Assembly: GCA_020047725.1 (NCBI GenBank)
Contig: JAIFNM010000276.1
Span: 1-8,683 of the forward strand
Origin: Betaproteobacteria bacterium
GTDB lineage: Bacteria > Pseudomonadota > Gammaproteobacteria > Burkholderiales > Rhodocyclaceae
DNA: 8,683 nt
Reading direction: 5' to 3'
Position numbers and translations under genes: made by a program. Shown piece by piece: positions 1-6,892 of this stretch. How positions within the stretch are numbered: position 1 is the first letter of the stretch; each line of letters begins with the position of its first letter. A model generated the notes under the pieces. That model saw only the letters and a program-made list of their open reading frames with translations. It had not been told where the DNA came from and searched no databases.

Positions 1-1856
1 CCATCCCGTTCGCGGTGACTGACAACGAAGGCAACGTTTCGACGTCGGCCAACGAAGTGATCACGGTGATCAACCTCCAGGAAGGCCCGACCACTACCGG
101 CGCAACTATCACTGGCGTTGAAGACACGGCACTAACGCTCACTTGGGCTGATTTCAATGTTGCCGATGTCGATACTGCAACTTCCAGTCTTTCGGTACGC
201 GTCATGTCGTTGCCGGGTGATGGTGTGTTGCAGTACAACAACAGCACTACATCCACGCCGAACTGGGTTGCTGTATCGGTGAATCAGCTCATATCGCAGA
301 CAGATATTGGCAACGGAAAATTGCGCTTTATTCCCGATCTTCATGAGTCCGGCGCAGATGGCTTTGGTGGCTCGTCAGCCGGTAATCGGCAGGCAGACTA
401 TGCCAGCTTTACCTACCAAGCTTTCGACGGCACGGCGAGTAGCGTACCGGCTATCGCGCGGATCGATATTATGCCGGTGGCTGATAAACCAGACCTGACA
501 GTGGCCCCAGCCGGAATTTATGCCAGCCAAAATTTTGAAAACATATTACCTGCGGGAAGTTCCTGGAAAAACATAGCGATACCAGCAGACAGTTTCTGGA
601 AAACCGATAACGCTGGAAATAGAGTTGAAATTGGCCCAGCCAATACCTATGTATCTGGCGCTTCAGCTACTAATTATGTCATCGAGCTGGAAGCCAACAC
701 AGGGGATCCTTCAAACCTGTACACAAATGTCTCGACGACGATGGGCGCTGCCTACCGTTTGAGCTTTGATTATTCGCCCCGTTCTTCTGCCGAGGCCAAT
801 TCACAGATTGATATCTATTGGGGGGGAGCCAAGGTTGGCACAATCAGTTCGCCAGTGGTTGGTCTCCGCCACTATGACATGGAATTTGTCGGCACTGGCC
901 GTGTTGAACGCCTTGAATTAAAGGCGACGACACAGGATTCGTACGGTGGCGTACTTGATAATATCGTTCTTCAACAAGCGCTAAATGTCGGTGGCCAAGG
1001 CACAACAATCCAATTGGGAGCTCTGGCGGCGAATTTGGTCGATACGGACGGGTCGGAGAAATTGGCTGTTCAGATTGCCAACATTGCTCAAGGATCGGTT
1101 TTGTCAGATGACAAAGGACACTCGGTAACCGTTGACGCGTCAGGGGTCGCGGTGATTACCGGGTGGGACTACAGCAACCTTGCACTTACGCCGCCAGCTT
1201 CCTATAGCGGGCAAATGCTGCTCGATGTTCAGGCGACTTCGACCGAGAGTGTCGGGGGAAGTACGGCGGTCAGTCACGCCTCGATCGACGTCACAGTGCA
1301 GGCGGCGTTGAATACAACATTACTTTCGGCCGGTGAAGCCTTCGGGACGATGGGCAATGATTCGATTACGGGGAGCAGTGGAAACGATATCCTGCACGGC
1401 GGTTTTGGCAACGATACCTTGATCGGTGGGGAGGGTAATGATGTGCTGCATGGCGGTGTTGGCAATGATCTATTGACCGGTGGCGCGGGCGCCGATGTTT
1501 TTAGATGGCAACTGGCAGAAGGCGGTCGCCCCGGGCAGCCGGCAGTGGATACGATCCAGTCATTTGACAACAACATCGCAGCGGCTAATGGTGATGTGCT
1601 TGACCTGCGCGATTTTCTGCAGGGAGAAAGCCATGCCAGCGGTGGCATCGGCAATCTCGGTAATTTCCTGCATTTCGAAAAGAGCGGCAGTGATACTGTC
1701 GTTCAGATCAGCAGCGCGGGCGGTTTCACGAGCGGTTTCAATACGGGCGCCGTAGATCAGAGCATCGTTTTGCAGGGTATCGATCTGGTGACTGGCAACA
1801 CCGACCAACAGATCATTCAAGACCTGCTCAACAAGGGCAAGCTTCATACGGACTAA
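1..1856 (+). CDS. C-terminal part of a large RTX adhesin (LapA/BapA-like), type I secreted; 5' end outside window
   Basis: This is a partial gene, open from the window edge (first full codon at position 3) to TAA at 1854-1856, giving 617 residues. It is the C-terminal end of a repetitive surface adhesin. In order it shows: the tail of an Ig-like repeat (about 1-25), a cadherin-like domain (about 28-160), a jelly-roll, lectin-like module (about 170-325, with NLYTNVSTT, YRLSFDYSPR and GGVLDNIVLQ), another Ig/cadherin-like domain (about 328-432), five RTX nonapeptides (451-500), and a tail of about 115 residues typical of type I secretion signals. RTX repeats bind calcium and fold outside the cell. 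The LapG site would lie in the missing N-terminus. The neighbouring lapG, lapD and TolC genes support a LapA-type role: a cell-surface adhesin retained in the outer membrane and released by proteolysis. The lectin call is from sequence pattern only and the ligand is unknown. Confidence 0.9.
   Translation, partial: IPFAVTDNEGNVSTSANEVITVINLQEGPTTTGATITGVEDTALTLTWADFNVADVDTATSSLSVRVMSLPGDGVLQYNNSTTSTPNWVAVSVNQLISQTDIGNGKLRFIPDLHESGADGFGGSSAGNRQADYASFTYQAFDGTASSVPAIARIDIMPVADKPDLTVAPAGIYASQNFENILPAGSSWKNIAIPADSFWKTDNAGNRVEIGPANTYVSGASATNYVIELEANTGDPSNLYTNVSTTMGAAYRLSFDYSPRSSAEANSQIDIYWGGAKVGTISSPVVGLRHYDMEFVGTGRVERLELKATTQDSYGGVLDNIVLQQALNVGGQGTTIQLGALAANLVDTDGSEKLAVQIANIAQGSVLSDDKGHSVTVDASGVAVITGWDYSNLALTPPASYSGQMLLDVQATSTESVGGSTAVSHASIDVTVQAALNTTLLSAGEAFGTMGNDSITGSSGNDILHGGFGNDTLIGGEGNDVLHGGVGNDLLTGGAGADVFRWQLAEGGRPGQPAVDTIQSFDNNIAAANGDVLDLRDFLQGESHASGGIGNLGNFLHFEKSGSDTVVQISSAGGFTSGFNTGAVDQSIVLQGIDLVTGNTDQQIIQDLLNKGKLHTD
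1353..1502 (+). repeat. RTX calcium-binding nonapeptide array (five units)
   Basis: Five tandem nine-residue units of the GGxGxDxUx type are encoded here: GNDSITGSS, GNDILHGGF, GNDTLIGGE, GNDVLHGGV and GNDLLTGGA, closed by GADVF. Such arrays form a parallel beta roll that binds calcium after export and helps drive type I secretion. They lie just before the C-terminal secretion signal, the usual place in this family. Confidence 0.93.
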
Positions 1857-1881
1857 GCTTTTCAGGCTCAGGTATGGGAAG

Positions 1882-1912
1882 GAGGCGGGCGGAAACGTCC
1901 GCCTCTTGTTTG
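1882..1912 (+). terminator. Rho-independent terminator of the adhesin gene
   Basis: A ten-base-pair stem (1882-1891 with 1896-1905, one G-T pair) closes a GAAA tetraloop at 1892-1895, followed by TTGTTTG. It starts 25 nt after the adhesin stop codon and points with that gene. The T-rich stretch is only on the + strand side, so it should act mainly on adhesin transcripts, keeping them from reading into the converging lapD gene. Confidence 0.85.
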
Positions 1913-1977
1913 ACCATCGGCCTGGAGGCCGCACCCCGGAGAGTACTTCTTCGCGAAAACCGTGCCGCGGGTATCGC

Positions 1978-2064
1978 TCAGGGCGCGTGGATTAACGGCC
2001 TTGAGCAGACCGTGTCTGCAATCCAGATCTTGCGCGCATTCATGCCTCGGGACTGTTTATTCAT
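1978..2064 (-). CDS. Possible 28-residue small ORF just downstream of lapD
   Basis: A short reading frame begins with ATG at 2064-2062, 12 nt after the lapD stop, and ends at TGA 1980-1978. A GGAAG sequence (2070-2074 on the + axis) lies four bases before the start and could be a ribosome binding site. The peptide starts MNKQSRGMNARKIWIADT and resembles nothing I recognise. It could be a real small gene in the lapGD transcript, a remnant of a decayed gene, or chance. The rest of the 1913-2076 gap holds a short inverted repeat (GCAGAC at 2005-2010, GTCTGC at 2014-2019, three-base loop) with no T-tract, so lapD has no clear terminator of its own. Confidence 0.2.
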   Translation of the reverse strand: MNKQSRGMNARKIWIADTVCSRPLIHAP

Positions 2065-2076
2065 AAGTCTTCCAGG

Positions 2077-3996
2077 CTACTCCCGTATCGCCGGGCCGGT
2101 GGCGCCGTCAAAGCCGATGCCGGAGAGTGTGGCGAACTCAGCCTCGCTGGCCACGCCCTCGGCGATTACCTTCATGCCGATGCCGTGGGCGATGGTCGAG
2201 ACTCCGCGCAGGAAAGCCTGGTTACCGGGATTGTCCTCGATGCCGCGAATGAAGCTGGCGTCGACCTTGAGGTAGTCGAGCCCGAGATCGTGCAGTTGGC
2301 CGACCTCGCTGAAACGTCGCCCGAAGTGCTCAATGCCCATCTGGCAGCCGGTGTTCTTGAGCGCAAGACAAAGCTCGCGGAAGGCAGCGAAGTGAGTGAG
2401 CGCTCCGGCTTCGGAAACCTCCAGCCACAAACGCGGCGTACCGGCGCGCTGCTTGAGGAGGGCGAGAAGCTGCGTGCGGAAATCGGGCAATTGAATCGAC
2501 GCTGCTGAAAGGTTGATCGCCAGACCGCATAAATCTGGCTTGGATTCAAGATCATCAAGGCCGAGCGCAACGGCAGCCAGATCAAGCTGTGGCGTAAGTT
2601 TTAGCCGTTCAGCCACGGGCAGGAAGCGCCCGGCCGGTTGCCATTCGCCGTCCTCGTCGAACATCAGGCGCAGCGGGCATTCACGATGAATTAGCTGCCC
2701 GCTCAGTGCCTTGACCGGGAAGGAAACCAGCCGCACCCAGCGGTTGTCGAGCGCACGACGAATCATCTTCGACCACTCGTCAGCGCTGCGCGGCGCGTCA
2801 TCTTCTTCGCTCATGTTGATGATACACAGGCCGTTGCGTTCGCTTGCCTCGACAGAGGCGAGCGCTGTGTCCACCTGTGCCAGCACTGCACCGGGTTCAA
2901 TGCCGCGCAGGAAATGCCCACAGGCCATCCACGTGGTGGTCCGGTTCGGCAGAAATCCGGCGGCTTCGCGGCCGAGTTGTTCGAGCAGTGCTTCTGCGGT
3001 TTCCTTGGGACTATGGAGATCCGGAATCAGCAGGGCAAAGTCGGCGCCATTCAACCGTGCCGCCAGACCATCGCTTGCAGTCAGTGCGGCATATCCCAGT
3101 ACTTTGCCAAAGCGGCGCAAGAGCTCGTCGGCCGCCTCGCGCCCAAGCACTTGGTTGACGGTGGCAAGATGAGCCAGCCGGGCGATGAAAACTGATCCAC
3201 CCCGCGAATCTTCATTGAGCGCAACTTCACGCAAGCGGGCCATAAAGTAGCTGCGGTTCGCGAGGCCGGTCAGCGTGTCGCAGTTAGCTTCCTGGCGCAC
3301 TACCTCGAGCCGCGTCGCTTCTTCCTCGAACATGGATTTAAGGCGTATGACCGTGGCGTTCATTGCTGTCGCCAGTCGCTTGAGTTCTGGCACTTTGGGC
3401 TCGTCAATCGTCACAAAGCGGCGCTCGGTGATCGCTGTCGCCTGATCGATAACGGCCTGCAAGGGCTTCTTGAGCCGACGCAGGATGAACGAGCCGAGAT
3501 AACCGCCGACTAGCCCGGCAAAGGCCAGCGCGCCGATCATCTTCAGAACGCTGTCCCAAAGGGCTTGGTAGGCAAAGCGGCTGTGGCTAATCAGAGTGAC
3601 CGTGCCGAACTGCTTCCAGCCATTAGTGATCTGCGCAAGGCCGGGGGTCGGGCGGATCGGCAGGCGATGCACGAACCAGTCAGGTGCGCCGATATTGTCG
3701 CCATTGTCGGTCGCTGCAGCCCGTTCGACGATAGTCTTGCCCATCGGGTCAACGATACGGATGAGTTCGTAGTGGCCACTGTCGAAAAGGGCACTGACAG
3801 CCAGTTCGACCGTTACGTCGTCAGGGTTATTCTGGCTCAGCGAAAGGGCGAGCGCCGAGGCATTGTCGGCATTCTTGATCGACAGTTGTGATTCAAGATA
3901 GCCGCGCGCACTGAGCATTGAAGCGAGCAGGCTACCCGTCAGTGCGATCAGCGTGCTGATGATGATGGCTAGCCAGAGTTGGCGATACATGGACAT
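2077..3996 (-). CDS. lapD: LapD-like c-di-GMP receptor (degenerate GGDEF-EAL), inner membrane
   Basis: A 639-residue inner-membrane signalling protein that senses cytoplasmic c-di-GMP and controls the periplasmic protease LapG. Layout: TM helix about 6-27; periplasmic LapD_MoxY_N-type domain about 28-150; TM helix about 151-171; HAMP about 172-225; GGDEF domain about 236-395; EAL domain about 405-639. The periplasmic GWKQFG motif (Trp127) fits the LapD tryptophan known to contact LapG. Both catalytic motifs are degenerate: GGDEF reads NGADF (316-320), EAL reads ECP (439-441) and DDFG reads EHFG (556-559), so neither cyclase nor phosphodiesterase activity is expected. Ligand-site features such as GRFLPVAERL (457-466), N495 and LKVD (576-579) remain. 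The start ATG at 3996 has AAGGAA nine to ten bases upstream. The gene follows lapG by 25 nt, so it is probably cotranscribed, and it converges on the adhesin gene. Confidence 0.93.
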   Translation of the reverse strand: MSMYRQLWLAIIISTLIALTGSLLASMLSARGYLESQLSIKNADNASALALSLSQNNPDDVTVELAVSALFDSGHYELIRIVDPMGKTIVERAAATDNGDNIGAPDWFVHRLPIRPTPGLAQITNGWKQFGTVTLISHSRFAYQALWDSVLKMIGALAFAGLVGGYLGSFILRRLKKPLQAVIDQATAITERRFVTIDEPKVPELKRLATAMNATVIRLKSMFEEEATRLEVVRQEANCDTLTGLANRSYFMARLREVALNEDSRGGSVFIARLAHLATVNQVLGREAADELLRRFGKVLGYAALTASDGLAARLNGADFALLIPDLHSPKETAEALLEQLGREAAGFLPNRTTTWMACGHFLRGIEPGAVLAQVDTALASVEASERNGLCIINMSEEDDAPRSADEWSKMIRRALDNRWVRLVSFPVKALSGQLIHRECPLRLMFDEDGEWQPAGRFLPVAERLKLTPQLDLAAVALGLDDLESKPDLCGLAINLSAASIQLPDFRTQLLALLKQRAGTPRLWLEVSEAGALTHFAAFRELCLALKNTGCQMGIEHFGRRFSEVGQLHDLGLDYLKVDASFIRGIEDNPGNQAFLRGVSTIAHGIGMKVIAEGVASEAEFATLSGIGFDGATGPAIRE

Positions 3997-4021
3997 GGTC
4001 TAGTTTCCTTGTTCAAACATT

Positions 4022-4735
4022 TTATTCATAGCCTTCGGCACGGATGCGCCGCCATGCGTCTTCCCAGCGCGAGAGGCGACCGATGCCGCCTGCCGACGCT
4101 TTGTCCTTGCCGGAAACGCCAGCAAAAATCGCTTCACTGTTAAAGCTGAAAACCGGTTGCAGGTCAGTACGCTTCGAGGCCGGGCGGATCGTCGTCTCCA
4201 GACTGTCCAGAATCTGCGGCTCGGCGTTCGGGGTGGCGTAATAAGCGAGCACCATGTGCGCCTGTTGCACGGGTCCGTCAGGCGTGTCGAGCCGCGCCTT
4301 GACGTAGATCAGCCGTAACTTTTGGTCGGAAATGCCTGTCATACGCAGTGAAACATACTTGATGATGGCGAAATCTTCACAGTCGCCGGCACCCTGACCG
4401 ATCGTTTCCAGCGGAGTTGCCCAGTAATCGCTTTGTTGCCAGGTGCCGTTGTCGGAATCGAAAAGAATGTTCTGATTGACGAAATCGTTGATCCGCTTTA
4501 GACGGGATTCATCGCCGCCACTTTTGGCCGAGCTGACCGTCTGCAGCCAGTTGTTGAGAAGGATGACCCGGGCCGGGCCGAAGCGGGCGATCAGTTGCTG
4601 CTGCAGCGCGTCGGAGTCCAGTGCAGCGACCGCATAAAGGGCGGAAAAGACCAGCAGCAGCGCCAGCATCGAATGACGAAGTCTTGCCCAAAGTGCTCGG
4701 TGCTGGCTGACCGTCGATTTGGTTTTAAGGCGCAT
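4022..4735 (-). CDS. lapG: LapG-like periplasmic calcium-dependent cysteine protease (transglutaminase-like, BTLCP family)
   Basis: A bacterial transglutaminase-like cysteine proteinase. In the known system LapG cuts the N-terminal region of LapA-type adhesins, freeing them from the surface, unless c-di-GMP-bound LapD sequesters it. From the chosen start it has 237 residues, with an Arg/Lys-rich N-terminus and a hydrophobic segment (MLALLLVFSALYAVAAL) acting as signal peptide or anchor. The catalytic triad is visible: Cys in GAGDCEDFAI, His in QQAHMVLAYY and Asp in ILDSLETTI. The Asp and Glu flanking the Cys match the LapG calcium-binding residues. I chose ATG at 4735-4733: an in-frame ATG exists at 4834, but it would put the likely promoter inside the gene and add residues unlike a signal peptide. 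No strong Shine-Dalgarno precedes 4735, so the start is less certain than the function. Confidence 0.92.
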   Translation of the reverse strand: MRLKTKSTVSQHRALWARLRHSMLALLLVFSALYAVAALDSDALQQQLIARFGPARVILLNNWLQTVSSAKSGGDESRLKRINDFVNQNILFDSDNGTWQQSDYWATPLETIGQGAGDCEDFAIIKYVSLRMTGISDQKLRLIYVKARLDTPDGPVQQAHMVLAYYATPNAEPQILDSLETTIRPASKRTDLQPVFSFNSEAIFAGVSGKDKASAGGIGRLSRWEDAWRRIRAEGYE

Positions 4736-4762
4736 CGGCAAGGGCTGAAAGGGTGTTTTCCG

Positions 4763-4790
4763 ATTGTAAACAAATGTGAAGGTACGTGAA
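4763..4790 (-). promoter_or_regulatory. Candidate sigma70-type promoter for lapG-lapD
   Basis: Reading the - strand, TTCACG (4790-4785) and TACAAT (4768-4763) form a -35/-10 pair with a 16 bp spacer. Transcription would start near 4756, about 20 nt before the chosen lapG start. Two TTCAC copies (4790-4786 and 4780-4776) lie exactly ten bases apart, one helical turn, over the -35 region and could be a regulator half-site pair. This is a prediction from sequence only. Confidence 0.45.
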
Positions 4791-4820
4791 AAAATGCGCC
4801 GAAGGATTGTTTGGCATCTA

Positions 4821-4826
4821 TATAAT
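4821..4826 (+). promoter_or_regulatory. Candidate -10 box for the TolC-family gene
   Basis: A perfect TATAAT lies 49 nt before the chosen start of the outer membrane protein gene. No good -35 box is seen at 16-18 bp upstream (the sequence there is about GCCGAA), so the promoter may be weak or activator-dependent. It shares the 140 bp divergent region with the lapG promoter. Confidence 0.45.
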
Positions 4827-4866
4827 GCGAACACTTTTAAGCAATTGTCTGAGTATATGGCTCGTT

Positions 4867-4871
4867 GGAGG
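4867..4871 (+). promoter_or_regulatory. Ribosome binding site fixing the TolC-family start
   Basis: GGAGG, continuing as GGAGGGAAG, lies four bases before ATG 4876. It favours this start over the in-frame ATG at 4786, which would lie upstream of the TATAAT box and add 30 residues before the signal peptide. Confidence 0.7.
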
Positions 4872-4875
4872 GAAG

Positions 4876-6738
4876 ATGCAAAGCTTTAGTTACATGAGGA
4901 TGGCCCTGTTGTTGGCGGCAGTTTTTTCAGCTCCGCTGGGCGCGCAGACGGCACGACAAGCCACGCTCAAGGGTGTCGCGCAGGCCGCTGTGCTAAAGAG
5001 CCCGGACGTAATGGCCCGCTGGCACGCTTTCCGCGAGGCATCGGAAGAAATCGGTGTCGCGCAGGGGGGCTTTCTGCCAAAAGTTGATCTTTCGGCGGGA
5101 GGCGGGTACCAAAAGACCTCGCAAAAGCAGGTCGGAACGGATCTTTCCTACAGCGGCAACGAGACAACGCTCAGCCTGAGGCAGATGCTTTTTGACGGCT
5201 TTTCCACGTCGAACGAAGTCAAGCGCTTGGGCAAGGCCAAGCTGGTGCGCTATTTCGAGCTGCTTGATGCCTCGGAAAACGCGGCGCTTGAAGCGGGTCG
5301 TGCTTACCTTGACGTGTTGCGTTACCGGTCACAGGTCGTGCTTGCCGAGGATAACTACATCCAGCACCAGGCGGCCTATGAGCAGTTGAAGAAACGCGCT
5401 GAATCCGGTGTGGGCAAGCGGGTGGACGTGGATCAGGCGTCCAGTCGCCTGGCCTTGGCCGATGTGAATCTGACGACCGCCTACGCCAATCTGCATGATG
5501 TTACGGCCCGCTACGTGCGTGTCGTCGGCGAGCAACCCGCGACGGAGATGGCCGCTCCCGCCGAGCTGGCCAAGGCACTTCCACGCAATATCGATGCGGT
5601 GCTTGGCGAGGCGCTGAAACATAATCCGGTCTTGCGCGCGACGGTTGAAAACATTGAAGCCTCGCAATATGACCTCGAAGCGCGTCGTTCGGCCTTCATG
5701 CCCCGGCTCGATCTGGTGGCGCGTCGCGATGACTACAGTAATTATCAGGATGGCGGGTCGCGTGACGACAGCCGGATCGAGTTGCGCCTGAATTTCAATA
5801 TTTTCAACGGCGGCTCCGATTCTGCGCGCAGCCGCCAGTATCGCGAGCGCAAGGATATTGCCCTCGATCAACGCGAAAAGGCGTGCCGAGACATGCGCCA
5901 GACTCTTTCGATCGCCTATAACGAGACCTTGCGCCTGAAAGATCAGATCTCCTATATCGGTACGCAGGTCAGTCTGGTCGAAAAGACGCGGACGGCGTAC
6001 CGTGATCAGTTCAACATCGGCCAGCGCACCCTGCTCGACTTGCTGAATACGCAAAACGAGTATTTCGATGCGCGTCGCTCGCAGGTCAATGCCGACGCTG
6101 ATCTGGCGATCGCCTATCTGCGCAGCTACGCGGGTATGGGACGTTTACTTGAAACCCTCGGCTTGAAGCGGGTCGATGCTGATAATTCGCCCGATGAAAA
6201 TGATCTGACCCCGGTTGACCTCGCCCAGCTGTGTCCATCGACTGCACCGCTGGCGACGACGCTGGATCGTGAAGCGCTCAACCGCAAGGTCAAGGAGGTT
6301 CTTGAGAGTCAGTCAAGCGGCTTCATGGGCAATCGTCCAAAACCTGACCAGAGCGCGGCCAAGCCGCTTCCTCCCGCCAATGTCGAGTCGGAAGTTCCGG
6401 CACGGACAACAGCCTGGCGTTCCGCCTGGGTTGCGCGCGACGTCAAGAGCTATCTTGGTTTGTACGCGCCTAGCTTCAAGCCCGAAGGTGGCTTGAGTCG
6501 TGATGACTGGGCGCGTCAGCGCGAGCAGCGCATCGGCAAGGCCAACGGAATTAGTGTCGAAATCCAGGATATGGTTGTTCGCAGTGGCAGTCCCGATGTT
6601 GCATTCACTACGTTTCGACTGGTTTACGCTGCAGATGGCTATAGCGATGCCACTGAGAAGACCCTCGAGTGGCACAAAGAGAACGGTCAGTGGCTGATTG
6701 TCCGGGAAAGCAGCAGAGCCATTGCCAAAGGCCAGTAA
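4876..6738 (+). CDS. TolC-family outer membrane protein (LapE-like) with fused C-terminal NTF2-like domain
   Basis: A 620-residue protein with a signal peptide (MALLLAAVFSAPLGA, cleavage likely near residue 23). Residues about 28-435 form a TolC-type outer membrane factor with two related halves; signs are RQMLFDGFST, the coiled-coil-like helices around 120-215 and 320-420, LNFNIFNGGSDS and RTLLDLLNTQNEYFDARRSQ. Such trimeric channels are the exit pore of type I secretion. After a linker (about 436-504, Pro-rich at its end) comes an unusual domain at about 505-612 (TTAWRSAWVARDVKSYLGLY, FKPEGGLSRDDW, KENGQWLIVRE) that looks like the NTF2/SnoaL-like domain found at the end of Cds6-type proteins. 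TolC proteins usually run about 420-490 residues, so this is a fusion. Divergent transcription from lapG beside an RTX adhesin makes it the likely LapE of this system. It could also serve other exporters. Confidence 0.9.
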   Translation: MQSFSYMRMALLLAAVFSAPLGAQTARQATLKGVAQAAVLKSPDVMARWHAFREASEEIGVAQGGFLPKVDLSAGGGYQKTSQKQVGTDLSYSGNETTLSLRQMLFDGFSTSNEVKRLGKAKLVRYFELLDASENAALEAGRAYLDVLRYRSQVVLAEDNYIQHQAAYEQLKKRAESGVGKRVDVDQASSRLALADVNLTTAYANLHDVTARYVRVVGEQPATEMAAPAELAKALPRNIDAVLGEALKHNPVLRATVENIEASQYDLEARRSAFMPRLDLVARRDDYSNYQDGGSRDDSRIELRLNFNIFNGGSDSARSRQYRERKDIALDQREKACRDMRQTLSIAYNETLRLKDQISYIGTQVSLVEKTRTAYRDQFNIGQRTLLDLLNTQNEYFDARRSQVNADADLAIAYLRSYAGMGRLLETLGLKRVDADNSPDENDLTPVDLAQLCPSTAPLATTLDREALNRKVKEVLESQSSGFMGNRPKPDQSAAKPLPPANVESEVPARTTAWRSAWVARDVKSYLGLYAPSFKPEGGLSRDDWARQREQRIGKANGISVEIQDMVVRSGSPDVAFTTFRLVYAADGYSDATEKTLEWHKENGQWLIVRESSRAIAKGQ

Positions 6739-6748
6739 AAAGTCTTAA

Positions 6749-6790
6749 CATACAAGGAGCTATCGCTTTCCTCTGATCGCTCCCTGTATG
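6749..6790. repeat. Imperfect inverted repeat between the TolC gene and ilvA
   Basis: CATACAAGGAGC (6749-6760) pairs with GCTCCCTGTATG (6779-6790) over 12 positions with one A-C mismatch, around an 18-base loop. No T-tract follows on the + strand. On the - strand the stem is followed by TTAAGACTTTTTA, so it looks more like a terminator for reverse transcription, although no - strand gene ends here. It may still help end TolC transcripts. The role is unproven. Confidence 0.45.
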
Positions 6791-6889
6791 GTCAGAACGC
6801 GGTTTCTTCGGCCGCTTTCGATGCTGGCGCCATTCCTGTGGCGCTTGATTGCCTTTTTCCATGCGGAGCATTGCCCTTGCTGCTGCTAG
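6788..6889 (+). other. Possible upstream ORF (33 codons) ending Cys-Pro-Cys-Cys-Cys, ahead of ilvA
   Basis: ATG at 6788 opens a 33-codon frame that ends in TGC CCT TGC TGC TGC TAG at 6889. It begins MVRTRFLRPLSMLAPF. No Shine-Dalgarno precedes it, and its start lies in the right arm of the 6749-6790 inverted repeat. Its end overlaps the predicted ilvA extended -10 box, so it is translated only if transcription begins further upstream; TTGCCA (6722-6727) with TAACAT (6746-6751), 18 bp apart, is a weak candidate. Poly-cysteine leader peptides are known as cysteine-responsive attenuators in mycobacteria. Here the idea is only a hypothesis. Confidence 0.2.
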
Positions 6890-6892
6890 AAT
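6884..6892 (+). promoter_or_regulatory. Candidate extended -10 promoter for ilvA
   Basis: TGCTAGAAT is an extended -10 element (TGn followed by TAGAAT). It would place the transcription start near 6899, about 24 nt before the ilvA ATG. There is no clear -35 box, which is common for extended -10 promoters. Confidence 0.4.

Noticed and set aside
1353..1502. CRISPR-like or non-coding tandem repeat
   Set aside because: The repeat is a 27-nt in-frame coding unit of RTX nonapeptides with diverged bases and no spacers.
2711..3172. Plus-strand frame of 153 codons inside lapD
   Set aside because: It is Ser/Arg-rich low-complexity sequence typical of a shadow frame, opposite the clear GGDEF domain.
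4736..4834. Longer LapG start at ATG 4834
   Set aside because: It would put the likely lapG promoter and part of the divergent region inside the gene, and the added residues do not look like a signal peptide. ATG 4735 gives a normal exported-protein N-terminus.
4786..4875. Longer TolC-family start at ATG 4786
   Set aside because: It lies upstream of the TATAAT box, and a good ribosome binding site with a classic signal peptide exists at 4876.
5329..6054. Antisense frame of 241 codons inside the TolC gene
   Set aside because: It is a shadow of the GC-rich coding gene on the other strand, with no recognisable domain or ribosome site; the TolC reading is unambiguous.
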